Assembly (NCBI RefSeq): GCF_001665575.1
Contig: NZ_LZSU01000019.1
Span: 348,389-412,388 of the forward strand
Direction: 5' to 3'
Origin: Mycobacterium sp. 852013-51886_SCH5428379
Lineage (GTDB): Bacteria > Actinomycetota > Actinomycetes > Mycobacteriales > Mycobacteriaceae
Length of the DNA stretch: 64,000 nt
Shown here: positions 8,155 through 15,995 of the stretch, piece by piece
Numbering within the stretch: position 1 is the first letter of the stretch
How the letters are laid out: the number at the start of each line of letters is the position of its first letter
Translations under genes and position numbers: made by a program
Notes under the pieces: model-generated
The model's input: only the letters and a program-made list of their open reading frames with translations
The model's database searches: none
What the model was told of the DNA's origin: nothing

Positions 8155-9231
8155 ATGCTGACTGAAGATCGGCGCATGGAGCTGTCCGATGTGCTCCGCC
8201 CCGTATCCCCGCCCCAGGAGATCGACAACATCTACACCGACGACCAGCGCGAACGACTGCTGGACGTCGTTCGCACGCAGGGGCCGTGGAAGCTGATCAT
8301 CGCCCAGCACTTCGCGTCGGCCGAGGAACTGATCGCCACGATGAGCGGTGCGTTCCCCGAGGGTTTCGAACCGTCGCTCGACCTGTTCCTCACCCCGACG
8401 TTCCGCGGATACCTCGCGAACTACGGTGCGGTGCTCTACCCCGAGCTGCACGACTGCTTCTACAACGAGAAGTTCCTGAACTACGCCAAGAGTTACTGGA
8501 ACGCGGAGTACGCGAAGCCCGAGCTGATGCTGTTCAACATCAACGGGCCCTGCGCCAACCGCGATCCGGGCCACCTCGACTCCCCCAGCTTCCGGGGCGT
8601 GCGACATGAGAACGCGCCGACCTGGCTGACCAGTGTGATGGGCAAGTCCGGGCTGTTCCAGGACTACCTGATCAAAATGGCCCAGGTGATCACCTGGTTC
8701 TCCCTCGACGAGGGCAGTGGCTTCACCTACTGGCCCCAGGGCCCGCTGAAGGAGCCCCAGCGTGTGCTGCCGCCGGTGTACAACCGCGGCGTGGTGGTGC
8801 AGAACGAGATGCTGGTGCACCGCGGCGAGGCCAACGGCCCACTCGAGCAGCAGATGCCGGCCGGTCTCGGGTTCGACACCGTGTTCTCCGGTGACCCGGC
8901 CGACCGCGACCACTGGCTCCTCAAGAACGGTGAGGACGTGATCGCACGCCACCACACCGACGATCTGCGCTTTCTCGTGCACTGGTCGGCCGAAGTGTTC
9001 TCCGACTACGACGAGTTGAAGAAGAACATGGACCATTCCGACGATTTGACCATCGAACGGGCGATCGACACCCTGGTCAAGGACGTCAACGACAAGGGCC
9101 TCAAGCTGGCCATGCCGGACAACCCGCTGCACGATCCGCAGTTCATCGGCGCCCTCAACGCGGCGTACGACCTCGGCGGTCCGGCGATCTACCCCGAGGA
9201 AGCGCCGCTGTCGGCATTCCAGCTCGCCTGA
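8155..9231 (+). CDS. Uncharacterised protein, possible phytanoyl-CoA dioxygenase-like Fe(II) oxygenase
   Basis: 358-aa protein I cannot assign to a named family with certainty. It is acidic and aromatic-rich, with no signal peptide or membrane segment. A His140-Leu-Asp142 pair (DPGHLDSP) and a later His222 (EMLVHRGEANG) are spaced like the HxD...H facial triad of Fe(II)/2-oxoglutarate enzymes such as the phytanoyl-CoA dioxygenase family, but the usual distal Arg is not obvious. It starts at ATG 8155 with AAGAGGAGA just upstream. It follows the esterase by 109 bp and is the last gene of this plus-strand run, so it probably belongs to the same catabolic process. Confidence 0.8.
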   Translation: MLTEDRRMELSDVLRPVSPPQEIDNIYTDDQRERLLDVVRTQGPWKLIIAQHFASAEELIATMSGAFPEGFEPSLDLFLTPTFRGYLANYGAVLYPELHDCFYNEKFLNYAKSYWNAEYAKPELMLFNINGPCANRDPGHLDSPSFRGVRHENAPTWLTSVMGKSGLFQDYLIKMAQVITWFSLDEGSGFTYWPQGPLKEPQRVLPPVYNRGVVVQNEMLVHRGEANGPLEQQMPAGLGFDTVFSGDPADRDHWLLKNGEDVIARHHTDDLRFLVHWSAEVFSDYDELKKNMDHSDDLTIERAIDTLVKDVNDKGLKLAMPDNPLHDPQFIGALNAAYDLGGPAIYPEEAPLSAFQLA

Positions 9232-9236
9232 GCAGC

Positions 9237-10484
9237 TCAGGCGGCTCGCTGTTCCCCCTCCGTGGAGGGGGGCACCCGACCGGGTAATGGCGGTGCGGTC
9301 GACCGATACACCGCGCCGGTCGGTGTGGTGAATTCGGCGGTGTGGGAACCGGTGTCGTCGACACCGGTGCTCACCTGCCAGCCGGGCGCCTCCTTGGCGT
9401 AGTTGCACGCCTCGCACTCCCCGAGGCCGTTGATCGCGCTCGTCGGCCCGCCCTCGCGGTGCGGCCGGGCATGATCGCGATGGCGGATCGGCGCATCGCA
9501 ATACGGAGTGCGGCACCTCTGGTCTCGCAGGTCCATGAAGGCGCCCAACGACTTCGGGAAACACCGCGAGCGCGACTCCATCGCCACCAACGCCCCGGAA
9601 CGCGGTCGGCGGTACAGTCGCCGCAGCGTTGCCTTCGAGCGCTTGTCGGCCGTCGCCTCCCCGGCCAGCCGTCGCCCTACCGCTGCCGGCACCGGCCCGT
9701 AGCCGCTGATGAGCGCCGGCTCGGAATCCCCGCCGAACAGCGTTTCGTCGGTCATCACGAGATTGACCGCCACCGGGGCGGCCACGTCTGCCGGGCAGCC
9801 CGTCACCCGTTCGTAGAGCGTGTCCGCCATGATCTGGTTGCGCGACCGATCGTCGAAAGTGGTGTCGGCCGACCGCCGCAACGCGGCGTACACGCCGACG
9901 CCCTGCGCCACCGGAAGCAGCGCGGTCACATACACCATCGAGTCCGGCGCCGGCCGGCACGTCACGGTGCGTTCCGACGGGGCCTTGGCGGCCCGGTCGA
10001 CGACGGCCTGCGGGTCGAGTCGGTAAGCGATCTTCTTCGCCTCGGATTCGATGCGTTTGTCGCCCACGCCGTCCAGAGCGGACACGTCGGCGCACAGCTC
10101 CTCGTCGAGCGCACGGCGGTCCGCCACCGACAGGCACGCCGATTCCCGGACGATGAGCGTGGCCCGCCACTCCGACAGCGCCCCGCATTCCAAAGCGGCC
10201 AGTGTGTGTGGCATTTCGTGGACCAACGCCCGCGCAAACCCCAGATGACGACCACCCTTGTTTGCGCAGTCATGCCGCGCCAACGCCACCTCAGAGGCGA
10301 GCCCCTTGCCCCGTTTGGCCGCGGGTACCCCCGCTGCCGCCTCCGCCGCCCGCCGCTTCTCATCGAGCAGCGCCGTGGCCCGCGCCTGGGCGGCGGCCGC
10401 GGCGGATTTGGCCCGCTCCAACACAGCTATCCGCTCGATCAGACTCGCTTCGTCAGCCGCGCCGTCGATCTCCGTATCGACCAT
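9237..10484 (-). CDS. DUF222 / HNH endonuclease domain protein (13E12 repeat family)
   Basis: About 415 aa: an N-terminal DUF222 region (Ala/Arg-rich helices, SLIERIAVLERAKSAAAAA) followed by a C-terminal HNH nuclease fold with RCRTPYCDAPIRHRDHARP and NGLGECEACNYAKEAPGW, which carries the HxH core and two Cys pairs. These are the multicopy mycobacterial 13E12-type proteins, thought to be linked to mobile or intein-like DNA, of unknown physiological role. The frame stays open to 10589 and starts at 10574 or 10589 are possible; I prefer ATG 10484 because family members begin just before this helix. It lies convergent to the 8155 gene with a 5-bp gap and interrupts the catabolic locus. Confidence 0.88.
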   Translation of the reverse strand: MVDTEIDGAADEASLIERIAVLERAKSAAAAAQARATALLDEKRRAAEAAAGVPAAKRGKGLASEVALARHDCANKGGRHLGFARALVHEMPHTLAALECGALSEWRATLIVRESACLSVADRRALDEELCADVSALDGVGDKRIESEAKKIAYRLDPQAVVDRAAKAPSERTVTCRPAPDSMVYVTALLPVAQGVGVYAALRRSADTTFDDRSRNQIMADTLYERVTGCPADVAAPVAVNLVMTDETLFGGDSEPALISGYGPVPAAVGRRLAGEATADKRSKATLRRLYRRPRSGALVAMESRSRCFPKSLGAFMDLRDQRCRTPYCDAPIRHRDHARPHREGGPTSAINGLGECEACNYAKEAPGWQVSTGVDDTGSHTAEFTTPTGAVYRSTAPPLPGRVPPSTEGEQRAA

Positions 10485-10604
10485 GAACCCGACGGTAGGC
10501 AGAGCCACCGACACCAACGGCCGGACAGAGTCGAGGCCATCCACAGGGCCGCTTCCATCCACAGGCGTGGCCATCGGTCCTTGACACACGAACTCACGTT
10601 CGGC

Positions 10605-11417
10605 TCAGCGCACCACCACATCGCTCGGCGTCCGCGGCGACCCGAGCATGTCGCGGTGCGATACCGGGCGCCGGCCGCCCTCGTCGGTGATCCCGTACCG
10701 CTCGCCCAGTTCCGCGCCGATCAGGGTGTGGCCACTCAACTCCGCGCGCGCCGGGTCCCGGTAGAGGGCGTCGAGCACCTGGCCGGTGAACTCCGGTGTC
10801 TCCGCGTGCTGCGCCATCTTCTCCAGTCCGTCGGGATTGCCGGCGAACGCCTCGCGCATCTTCTCGGTCAGCAGGATGCCCATCCAGATCGACACCGTGT
10901 GCACGGGCGTATCCCGGAGGTCGACCGCCATATCGGCCGCCATCTTGTCGATCCCCGCCTTCTGCGCACCGTAGGCCGGTCCGTGCATGTAACAGACCGA
11001 CCCCGGCGACGACGTGAATGCGATCAGCCCCCCGGGCCCGCGCAGCAGCAGCGGGGCGGCATGCCACGAGGTCGTGTAGGCCGAGCGTAGTCCGACGTCG
11101 AGGATGTCACCGAGTTCGATCGGCTTCTCCCAGAACGGTTTCGACCCGGTCAGCGCGTCGTGCACCGCGGCCGCGTTGTTCACCAGCAGATCGAGCCGGC
11201 CGGTCTCCCGCTCGACCCGTTCGAACAGTGCCGCCACCGCGGCGTCGTCTCGGTGGTCGAGCGGGACGGCGACAGACCCCGCGCCCTCCCCGTCGACCGT
11301 GCGGCCGGTCATGTACACCCGCCAGCCCGACGCGATCAACGCCCGCGCGATCCCGCGACCGGCACCGCGGCTCGCACCGGTCACCACCGCCACGGGTTCT
11401 TCGATGTGTTCGGTCAC
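10605..11417 (-). CDS. Short-chain dehydrogenase/reductase
   Basis: 270-aa SDR with a TGASRGAGRGIA cofactor motif (13-24), NNAA in place of NNAG, and a catalytic Tyr...Lys pair in YGAQKAG. The C-terminal part (after residue 200) carries a GHTLIGAELGERYG segment outside the core. It starts at GTG 11417, 10 bp after the end of the small Cys-rich protein gene, so it is the third gene of a kshA-led minus-strand operon. It probably handles a keto/hydroxy intermediate of the same pathway. The substrate is not known. Confidence 0.88.
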   Translation of the reverse strand: MTEHIEEPVAVVTGASRGAGRGIARALIASGWRVYMTGRTVDGEGAGSVAVPLDHRDDAAVAALFERVERETGRLDLLVNNAAAVHDALTGSKPFWEKPIELGDILDVGLRSAYTTSWHAAPLLLRGPGGLIAFTSSPGSVCYMHGPAYGAQKAGIDKMAADMAVDLRDTPVHTVSIWMGILLTEKMREAFAGNPDGLEKMAQHAETPEFTGQVLDALYRDPARAELSGHTLIGAELGERYGITDEGGRRPVSHRDMLGSPRTPSDVVVR

Positions 11418-11427
11418 GGGGCCGAGA

Positions 11428-11718
11428 CTACGGCGCGGCGTCCACCGTTTCGTCCACGATCGCGAGGTGACCCGTGCGCACCGCGTCGACGATTGATTCG
11501 GTCAACTCGGAGCAGGACAGGAACACCGGCGGTTTGCCATGTGCGGCAAGCTCTTCGGCGCCGCGGCGTTGTGGACACCGTAGGATCGCCTCCGCGTTCC
11601 ACTGCACGCTGGTCTGTTCCCAGCTGCTCTTGCGGGCCAGTATGTCCGCGCCGCAGGACCGACACGTCACCGGCACCATCGGTGAGTCGTCGAGCCGGTT
11701 GTCCGGACGGATACTCAT
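11428..11718 (-). CDS. Small Cys-rich (zinc-ribbon-like) protein coupled to KshA
   Basis: 96-aa protein starting at ATG 11718, overlapping the stop of the Rieske oxygenase by 4 bp (ATGA). The frame is open far upstream, but that part is antiparallel noise over the oxygenase gene. A CRSCG pair (Cys19, Cys22) and a third Cys in LRCPQ (about 48) with a further Cys near 70 suggest metal binding. The stretch ARKSSWEQTSVQW looks conserved-type. I do not recognise a characterised function. Tight coupling suggests it assists the oxygenase, for example as an assembly factor or regulator, which is speculation. It is too short to be a normal plant-type ferredoxin, and the Cys spacing does not match one. 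Confidence 0.75.
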   Translation of the reverse strand: MSIRPDNRLDDSPMVPVTCRSCGADILARKSSWEQTSVQWNAEAILRCPQRRGAEELAAHGKPPVFLSCSELTESIVDAVRTGHLAIVDETVDAAP

Positions 11719-12857
11719 CCCGCGCTCTGGGCCGAGACCCTCGCCGCCAGGTTGCTCTCGACGACCTTCATCCACTCCTCCCGCGGACGGGTGGTGTCGA
11801 TCTCGTACTCGAACCGGTCGACCATGTCCGGGGTGACGTCGTCGACGTCGACGTAGAACTGTTCGTACCAACGGCGCAGCTGGTAGACCGGTCCGTCCTC
11901 CTCGCACAGCAGCGGATTGTCGATGCGAGCCTTGTTCTTCCAGATGTCGACGTCCTGCTCGAACCCCATCTTGACGAAATCGCCGAGGGAGACGGCGGTC
12001 TGCATCGCCAGGTCCTCCGGGAGCGCCTCGGATTTCTTGACGATGATTCCGTACTGCAGGACGAAGGAGTCCGCGTCGACCGGGTAGTGGCAGTTGATCA
12101 GCACCGTGTGGTGGTCGGCCTGCTCGTAGTGATAGGTCAGGTCGTCGATCATGAACGACGGGCCGTGATACGACGCGACCGACGTCGTGCCGAGCATCTT
12201 CGGCCCCTCCGGGGGCTGCATGTCGGGGCGGCCCGCGCTGTTCATGTACTGCGTGGCCACATGGCCTTCGAAGATGTTCTTGAAGTGCGTCGGCAACGAT
12301 CCGTGAATGTAGAAGAAGTGCGCCATGTCGACGACGTTGTCGACGACCTCGCGGCAGTTGGTGTTGACCACGGTGGTGTACCAGTGCCAGTCGGTCCACT
12401 CGTCGCTGGTGGCGCCCTCGATCCGCGGGATCGTCACATCCTCCGGCGGTGGCTTGCGCTCCGGGTCGTTCCAGACGAACAGCATGCCGTCCTGTTCCAG
12501 CGTGGTCCACGTCGCGGTGCGCGCCAGCCGGGGCGCCCGCTTGCTGTAGGGCACCTGCTTGCACCTACCGTCGCCGCCCCAGCGCCAATCGTGGAACGGG
12601 CAGGCGATCTCGTTGCCCTTGACCGTGCCCTGGCTCAGATCTCCACCCATGTGGCGGCAGTAGGCGTCGAGGACGTTGATCTTGCCGTCCTCGCTGCGGA
12701 ACACGACCAGCTTCTGACCGAACGCGTTGATCGGATGCGGTTGGCCGTCGTTGAAGTCGCGGATCAAACCGAGGCAGTGCCACCCGCGCGCGAACCGTGC
12801 GGGGGCCGCCTCGGCTTCGATCTGGCGGACCTGATCGAGCTCCTGCTGCGTCGTCAT
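11715..12857 (-). CDS. kshA: Rieske 2Fe-2S oxygenase, 3-ketosteroid 9alpha-hydroxylase oxygenase component (KshA type)
   Basis: 380-aa terminal oxygenase closely resembling mycobacterial KshA, which hydroxylates C9 of 3-ketosteroids and so opens ring B together with KstD. Rieske ligands are Cys67, His69 (CRHMGGDLS), Cys86 and His89 (CPFHDWRWGGDGRC), the same numbering as KshA of M. tuberculosis. The mononuclear iron ligands Asp178, His181 and His186 are visible in NVVDMAHFFYIHG. The C-terminal DNPLLCEEDGPVYQLRRWYE is also typical. The reductase partner KshB is not in the window. It starts at ATG 12857; a shared promoter region with the divergent KstD gene carries the TTCCGCTCA motif. It may be one of several KshA paralogues with its own substrate range. 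Confidence 0.9.
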   Translation of the reverse strand: MTTQQELDQVRQIEAEAAPARFARGWHCLGLIRDFNDGQPHPINAFGQKLVVFRSEDGKINVLDAYCRHMGGDLSQGTVKGNEIACPFHDWRWGGDGRCKQVPYSKRAPRLARTATWTTLEQDGMLFVWNDPERKPPPEDVTIPRIEGATSDEWTDWHWYTTVVNTNCREVVDNVVDMAHFFYIHGSLPTHFKNIFEGHVATQYMNSAGRPDMQPPEGPKMLGTTSVASYHGPSFMIDDLTYHYEQADHHTVLINCHYPVDADSFVLQYGIIVKKSEALPEDLAMQTAVSLGDFVKMGFEQDVDIWKNKARIDNPLLCEEDGPVYQLRRWYEQFYVDVDDVTPDMVDRFEYEIDTTRPREEWMKVVESNLAARVSAQSAG

Positions 12858-12900
12858 ACCGCAGTTCTACAACCCCGGGGCACGGGACCGCAGGGCATTG

Positions 12901-12916
12901 TTCCGCTCATCAGGAA
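12901..12916. promoter_or_regulatory. Candidate operator between divergent kshA and kstD
   Basis: TTCCGCTCATCAGGAA lies 43 bp before the kshA start (12857) and 41 bp before the kstD start (12958), so one site could control both. Its TTCC/GGAA ends are palindromic. It matches the sites at 3301 and 17244 in the TTCCGCTCA core. Confidence 0.55.
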
Positions 12917-12957
12917 CGTCCATGCGGACCACCGGGCAGGCGCTCTAGCGTCACCCC

Positions 12958-14691
12958 GTGACCGCATCACCGCACAGCACCATTCCGGCAGGCCTTCCCG
13001 TCCAGGACAGCACCGTCGACCTGCTCGTGGTCGGCTCCGGGACCGGCATGGCGGCGGCTCTGGCGGCACACGCCCGCGGCCTGTCCGTGCTGATCATCGA
13101 GAAGTCGCAGTACGTGGGCGGATCCACCGCACGTTCCGGCGGCGCCCTGTGGCTGCCGGCCAGCAAGGTGATCTCGGGTGACGGTGGCGGCGACACCCCG
13201 CAGCGCGCGCAGACCTACCTCGAGGCCGTCGTGCGCGGGACGGCCCCGGCGATGCGGTCGACCACGTTCCTGCACCACGTCGATGCCACGATCGATCTGC
13301 TGCGTCGCACCACACCCATGCGGTTCTTCTGGGCCGAGGACTACTCCGACTACCACCCGGAGCAGCCGGGCGGTTCGGCCGCCGGGCGCACCTGCGAGTG
13401 CCGGCCGCTGGACACCGCGGTGCTCGGCGAGTACCGGTCCCGGCTGCGCCCCGGCGTCATGGAGGTGAAGATCCCCATGCCGACGACCGGCGCCGACTAT
13501 CGCTGGCTGAACCTGATGTCGCGGGTGCCCCGCAAGGGTCTGCCCACGGTGTTGAAGAGGCTCGGTCAGGGCGTTGGCGGGCTGCTCCTCGGCCGCCGCT
13601 ACGCCGCGGGCGGTCAGGCGCTGGCGGCCGGACTGTTCGCCGGCGTCCTGCGTGCCGGCATCCCGGTGTGGACCGACACCGCATTGCAGCGCTTGACCTT
13701 CGGGGAGGACGGCCGGGCGTCGGGTGCGGTCGTCGACCACGGCGGTCGCCAGGTCACCGTCACCGCGCGCCGCGGAGTCGTCCTCGCCGCCGGTGGTTTC
13801 GACCACGGGATGGATATGCGGTGGAAGTTCCAGTCCGAGAAGCTCGCCGAGCATGTCAGCCTCGGCGCCGACTCGAACACCGGGGATGCGATTCGCCTCG
13901 CCCAGGACGCCGGTGCCGCAATCGATCTCATGGACCAGTCCTGGTGGTTTCCAGCGGTGGCAGCGCTACCCGGCGCCGATCCGAAGGTGATGCTGGCCGA
14001 ACGCTCGCTGCCCGGATGCCTCATCGTGGACCAGACCGGCAAGCGGTTCGTCAACGAGGCATGCGACTACATGTCGTTCGGGCAGCGGATGCTCGAACGC
14101 GAACGCGCGGGCGATCCGGTCGAGTCGATGTGGATCGTGTTCGACCAGCAGTACCGGAACAGCTACGTGTTCGCCGCGGAACTCTTCCCGCGGATGGCCG
14201 TCCCGAAGTCCTGGTACGAGGCCGGCATCGCGCATCGCGCCGACGACCTCGCCACGCTCGGCCGGGCCATCGGCGTCCCCCAGGCCGATTTCGTCGCGAC
14301 GGTGGAGCGGTTCAACGAGATGTCCCGCGCCGGGCAGGATTCGGACTTCGGACGCGGCCGCAGCGCCTACGACCGCTACTACGGCGATCTGACCGTCACC
14401 CCGAACCCGAACCTGCGTGCGCTCGACCGCGGACCGTACTACGCCGTGAAGATGGTGCTCAGCGATCTCGGCACGTGCGGTGGTCTGCGCGCCGACGAGC
14501 GGGCCCGGGTGCTGCGTGAGGACGGAACGGCGATCCCGGGGTTGTACGCAATCGGCAACACGGCCGCCAACGCGTTCGGCGCGACGTATCCGGGCGCCGG
14601 GGCCACGATCGCGCAGGGGTTGGTGTACGGCTACATCGCCGCACAGGACGCCGCGCGGGGGGAAGTACCCAACTCGGCCACGCGCTGTTGA
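12958..14691 (+). CDS. kstD: 3-ketosteroid delta1-dehydrogenase-type flavoprotein (KstD family)
   Basis: 577-aa FAD enzyme. The N-terminal VVGSGTGMAAA (24-34) and EKSQYVGGSTARSGG bind FAD. The C-terminal part has DLGTCGGLRADERARVL, GLYAIGNTAANAFGATYPGAGATIAQG. The Tyr and Gly of TYPGAG correspond to the catalytic Tyr/Gly of ketosteroid delta1-dehydrogenases, which introduce the C1-C2 double bond in ring A. Length fits the family. The start is GTG 12958, 100 bp from the divergent kshA, an arrangement that makes joint control likely. KstD plus KshA together cleave the steroid nucleus. A delta1-dehydrogenase for a modified steroid is the best guess. Confidence 0.88.
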   Translation: MTASPHSTIPAGLPVQDSTVDLLVVGSGTGMAAALAAHARGLSVLIIEKSQYVGGSTARSGGALWLPASKVISGDGGGDTPQRAQTYLEAVVRGTAPAMRSTTFLHHVDATIDLLRRTTPMRFFWAEDYSDYHPEQPGGSAAGRTCECRPLDTAVLGEYRSRLRPGVMEVKIPMPTTGADYRWLNLMSRVPRKGLPTVLKRLGQGVGGLLLGRRYAAGGQALAAGLFAGVLRAGIPVWTDTALQRLTFGEDGRASGAVVDHGGRQVTVTARRGVVLAAGGFDHGMDMRWKFQSEKLAEHVSLGADSNTGDAIRLAQDAGAAIDLMDQSWWFPAVAALPGADPKVMLAERSLPGCLIVDQTGKRFVNEACDYMSFGQRMLERERAGDPVESMWIVFDQQYRNSYVFAAELFPRMAVPKSWYEAGIAHRADDLATLGRAIGVPQADFVATVERFNEMSRAGQDSDFGRGRSAYDRYYGDLTVTPNPNLRALDRGPYYAVKMVLSDLGTCGGLRADERARVLREDGTAIPGLYAIGNTAANAFGATYPGAGATIAQGLVYGYIAAQDAARGEVPNSATRC

Positions 14692-14740
14692 CCTGCCTGC
14701 GATGCTGGTCGCGGCGTCCGCCGACTGAATCAGGAGCCTC

Positions 14741-15544
14741 ATGAGTCTTTCGCGCTACACCGATCGCCGCGTGCTGATCACCGGCGGCGGTTCGGGAATC
14801 GGACAAGCTTGCGTGCTGCGCATTCTCGACGAGGGTGGCCGGGTGGTCGCCGCCGACATCAGCGAAGCCGGACTGCAGGACACCGCGAACAAAGCGCGGT
14901 CCACCGGTGACCGGTTGTCCACACTCATCATGGATGTCGGTGACGAGGAGTCGGTCAAGGCTGGAATGGCCGAGGCGGTCCGCGTCCTCGGCGGGCTGGA
15001 CACCCTGGTCAATGTCGCGGGGATTCTGCGCTCGGCGCGACTGGAAAACACCACACTGGCCGACTTCGAGCGAGTGCTGCGCGTCAACCTCGTGGGTACG
15101 TTTCTGGTCACGCGGGAGGCGATACCGGCGTTGCGCGCCGGGAACGGCCCCGCGGTGGTGAACTTCAGCTCGACATCCGCGCATTTCGGCCATCCGTACA
15201 TGTCGGCATATGCCGCCTCCAAGGGAGGCATATTGTCGATGACTCACACGCTTGCGCTGGAGTTCGCCAAGGACGGCATCCGCTTCAACAGCGTTCAACC
15301 GGGTTCGATCTCATCCGGGATGACCGACGGCACCGGACAGTCCAGACAGAGCGTGGGGCCGGGCCTGCCCGATGACGCCGACTACGGTCTGTTCCCCAGA
15401 CTGCAGCCGATGCTGGCCGTCGACGGCGGCGCGATGTTCGCAGACGCGTCCGCCGTCGCTTCGGTGGTGGCGATGCTCGGATCACCGGACGCGTTCTTCG
15501 TCACCGGCACCGAGGTGCGCGTCGACGGCGGCACCCACATGTGA
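14741..15544 (+). CDS. Short-chain dehydrogenase/reductase
   Basis: 267-aa classical SDR with TGGGSGIGQA (13-22), NVAG in place of NNAG, Ser in FSSTSAHFG and the Tyr-x3-Lys pair in YAASKGG. The C-terminal VTGTEVRVDGGTH is the usual end of FabG/hydroxysteroid-type SDRs. It starts at ATG 14741 with CAGGAG upstream and follows kstD by 49 bp, so it probably shares its transcript. A 3- or 17-hydroxysteroid dehydrogenase role fits the context but is inferred. Confidence 0.9.
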   Translation: MSLSRYTDRRVLITGGGSGIGQACVLRILDEGGRVVAADISEAGLQDTANKARSTGDRLSTLIMDVGDEESVKAGMAEAVRVLGGLDTLVNVAGILRSARLENTTLADFERVLRVNLVGTFLVTREAIPALRAGNGPAVVNFSSTSAHFGHPYMSAYAASKGGILSMTHTLALEFAKDGIRFNSVQPGSISSGMTDGTGQSRQSVGPGLPDDADYGLFPRLQPMLAVDGGAMFADASAVASVVAMLGSPDAFFVTGTEVRVDGGTHM

Positions 15545-15554
15545 ATGCGGTCTT

Positions 15555-15995
15555 CTACATCCGCACCAGTGTGAACGGATAGGTGAACGTCCCGCCGGGC
15601 GCGCCGTCACAACCGGCGGCGAAGGACGACGACAGCGTTCCCGACCGGGTCGCCGGATCCCACGAGTAGACATCCCGGGTGGGGATGATCGGTCCGTAAT
15701 AGACGTTTCCGCAACGCAATCCGTCCGGGACGTCGACGGTGAGCACATACCGCCCGTCCACCAGATCCGCATCGCCGCGGTACGCGAAGGCCTTCGCGAT
15801 CGGCTGTGGAATGGCTTGGATGTGCAGACAGTCACCGGGGCAACCGGAGACGGCCCAGATCCAGGTGTGGAAGTCGTACCTGCCCTGGATGCGCATCTCG
15901 AAGTTGCCGTGTTGCGTCTCGGCGTGCGCGGTGGCCGGTGCCGGCCCCCCGGTGACCATCGCGGCGACGGCGACGGCGAGCAGCCCCGCCCTCAC
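15555..15995 (-). CDS. Small secreted protein
   Basis: 146 aa with an N-terminal signal peptide (VRAGLLAVAVAAMV then ATAHA) and a mature domain containing four cysteines, WIWAVSGCPGDCLHIQ and a C-terminal YPFTLVRM. I chose GTG 15995 because it overlaps the flavin reductase stop as GTGA and has GGAG upstream; a longer start at 16064 would bury the signal sequence. The mature part resembles the secreted protein at 22319 (Cys-x3-Cys or Cys-x4-Cys pair, CPDG/CDG, PF-LV-M ending). It belongs to a mycobacterial exported family of unknown function. It shares a transcript with the OYE-type gene. Confidence 0.8.
   Translation of the reverse strand: MRAGLLAVAVAAMVTGGPAPATAHAETQHGNFEMRIQGRYDFHTWIWAVSGCPGDCLHIQAIPQPIAKAFAYRGDADLVDGRYVLTVDVPDGLRCGNVYYGPIIPTRDVYSWDPATRSGTLSSSFAAGCDGAPGGTFTYPFTLVRM

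Noticed and set aside
8077..10188. 703-codon minus-strand frame spanning the 8155 gene and part of the DUF222 gene
   Set aside because: Antisense or out of frame to real genes; reads through unrelated loci.
12841..12957. KstR-type box (AAC-N2-GTT core) between kshA and kstD
   Set aside because: No such palindrome found; only the TTCCGCTCA-type dyad is present.
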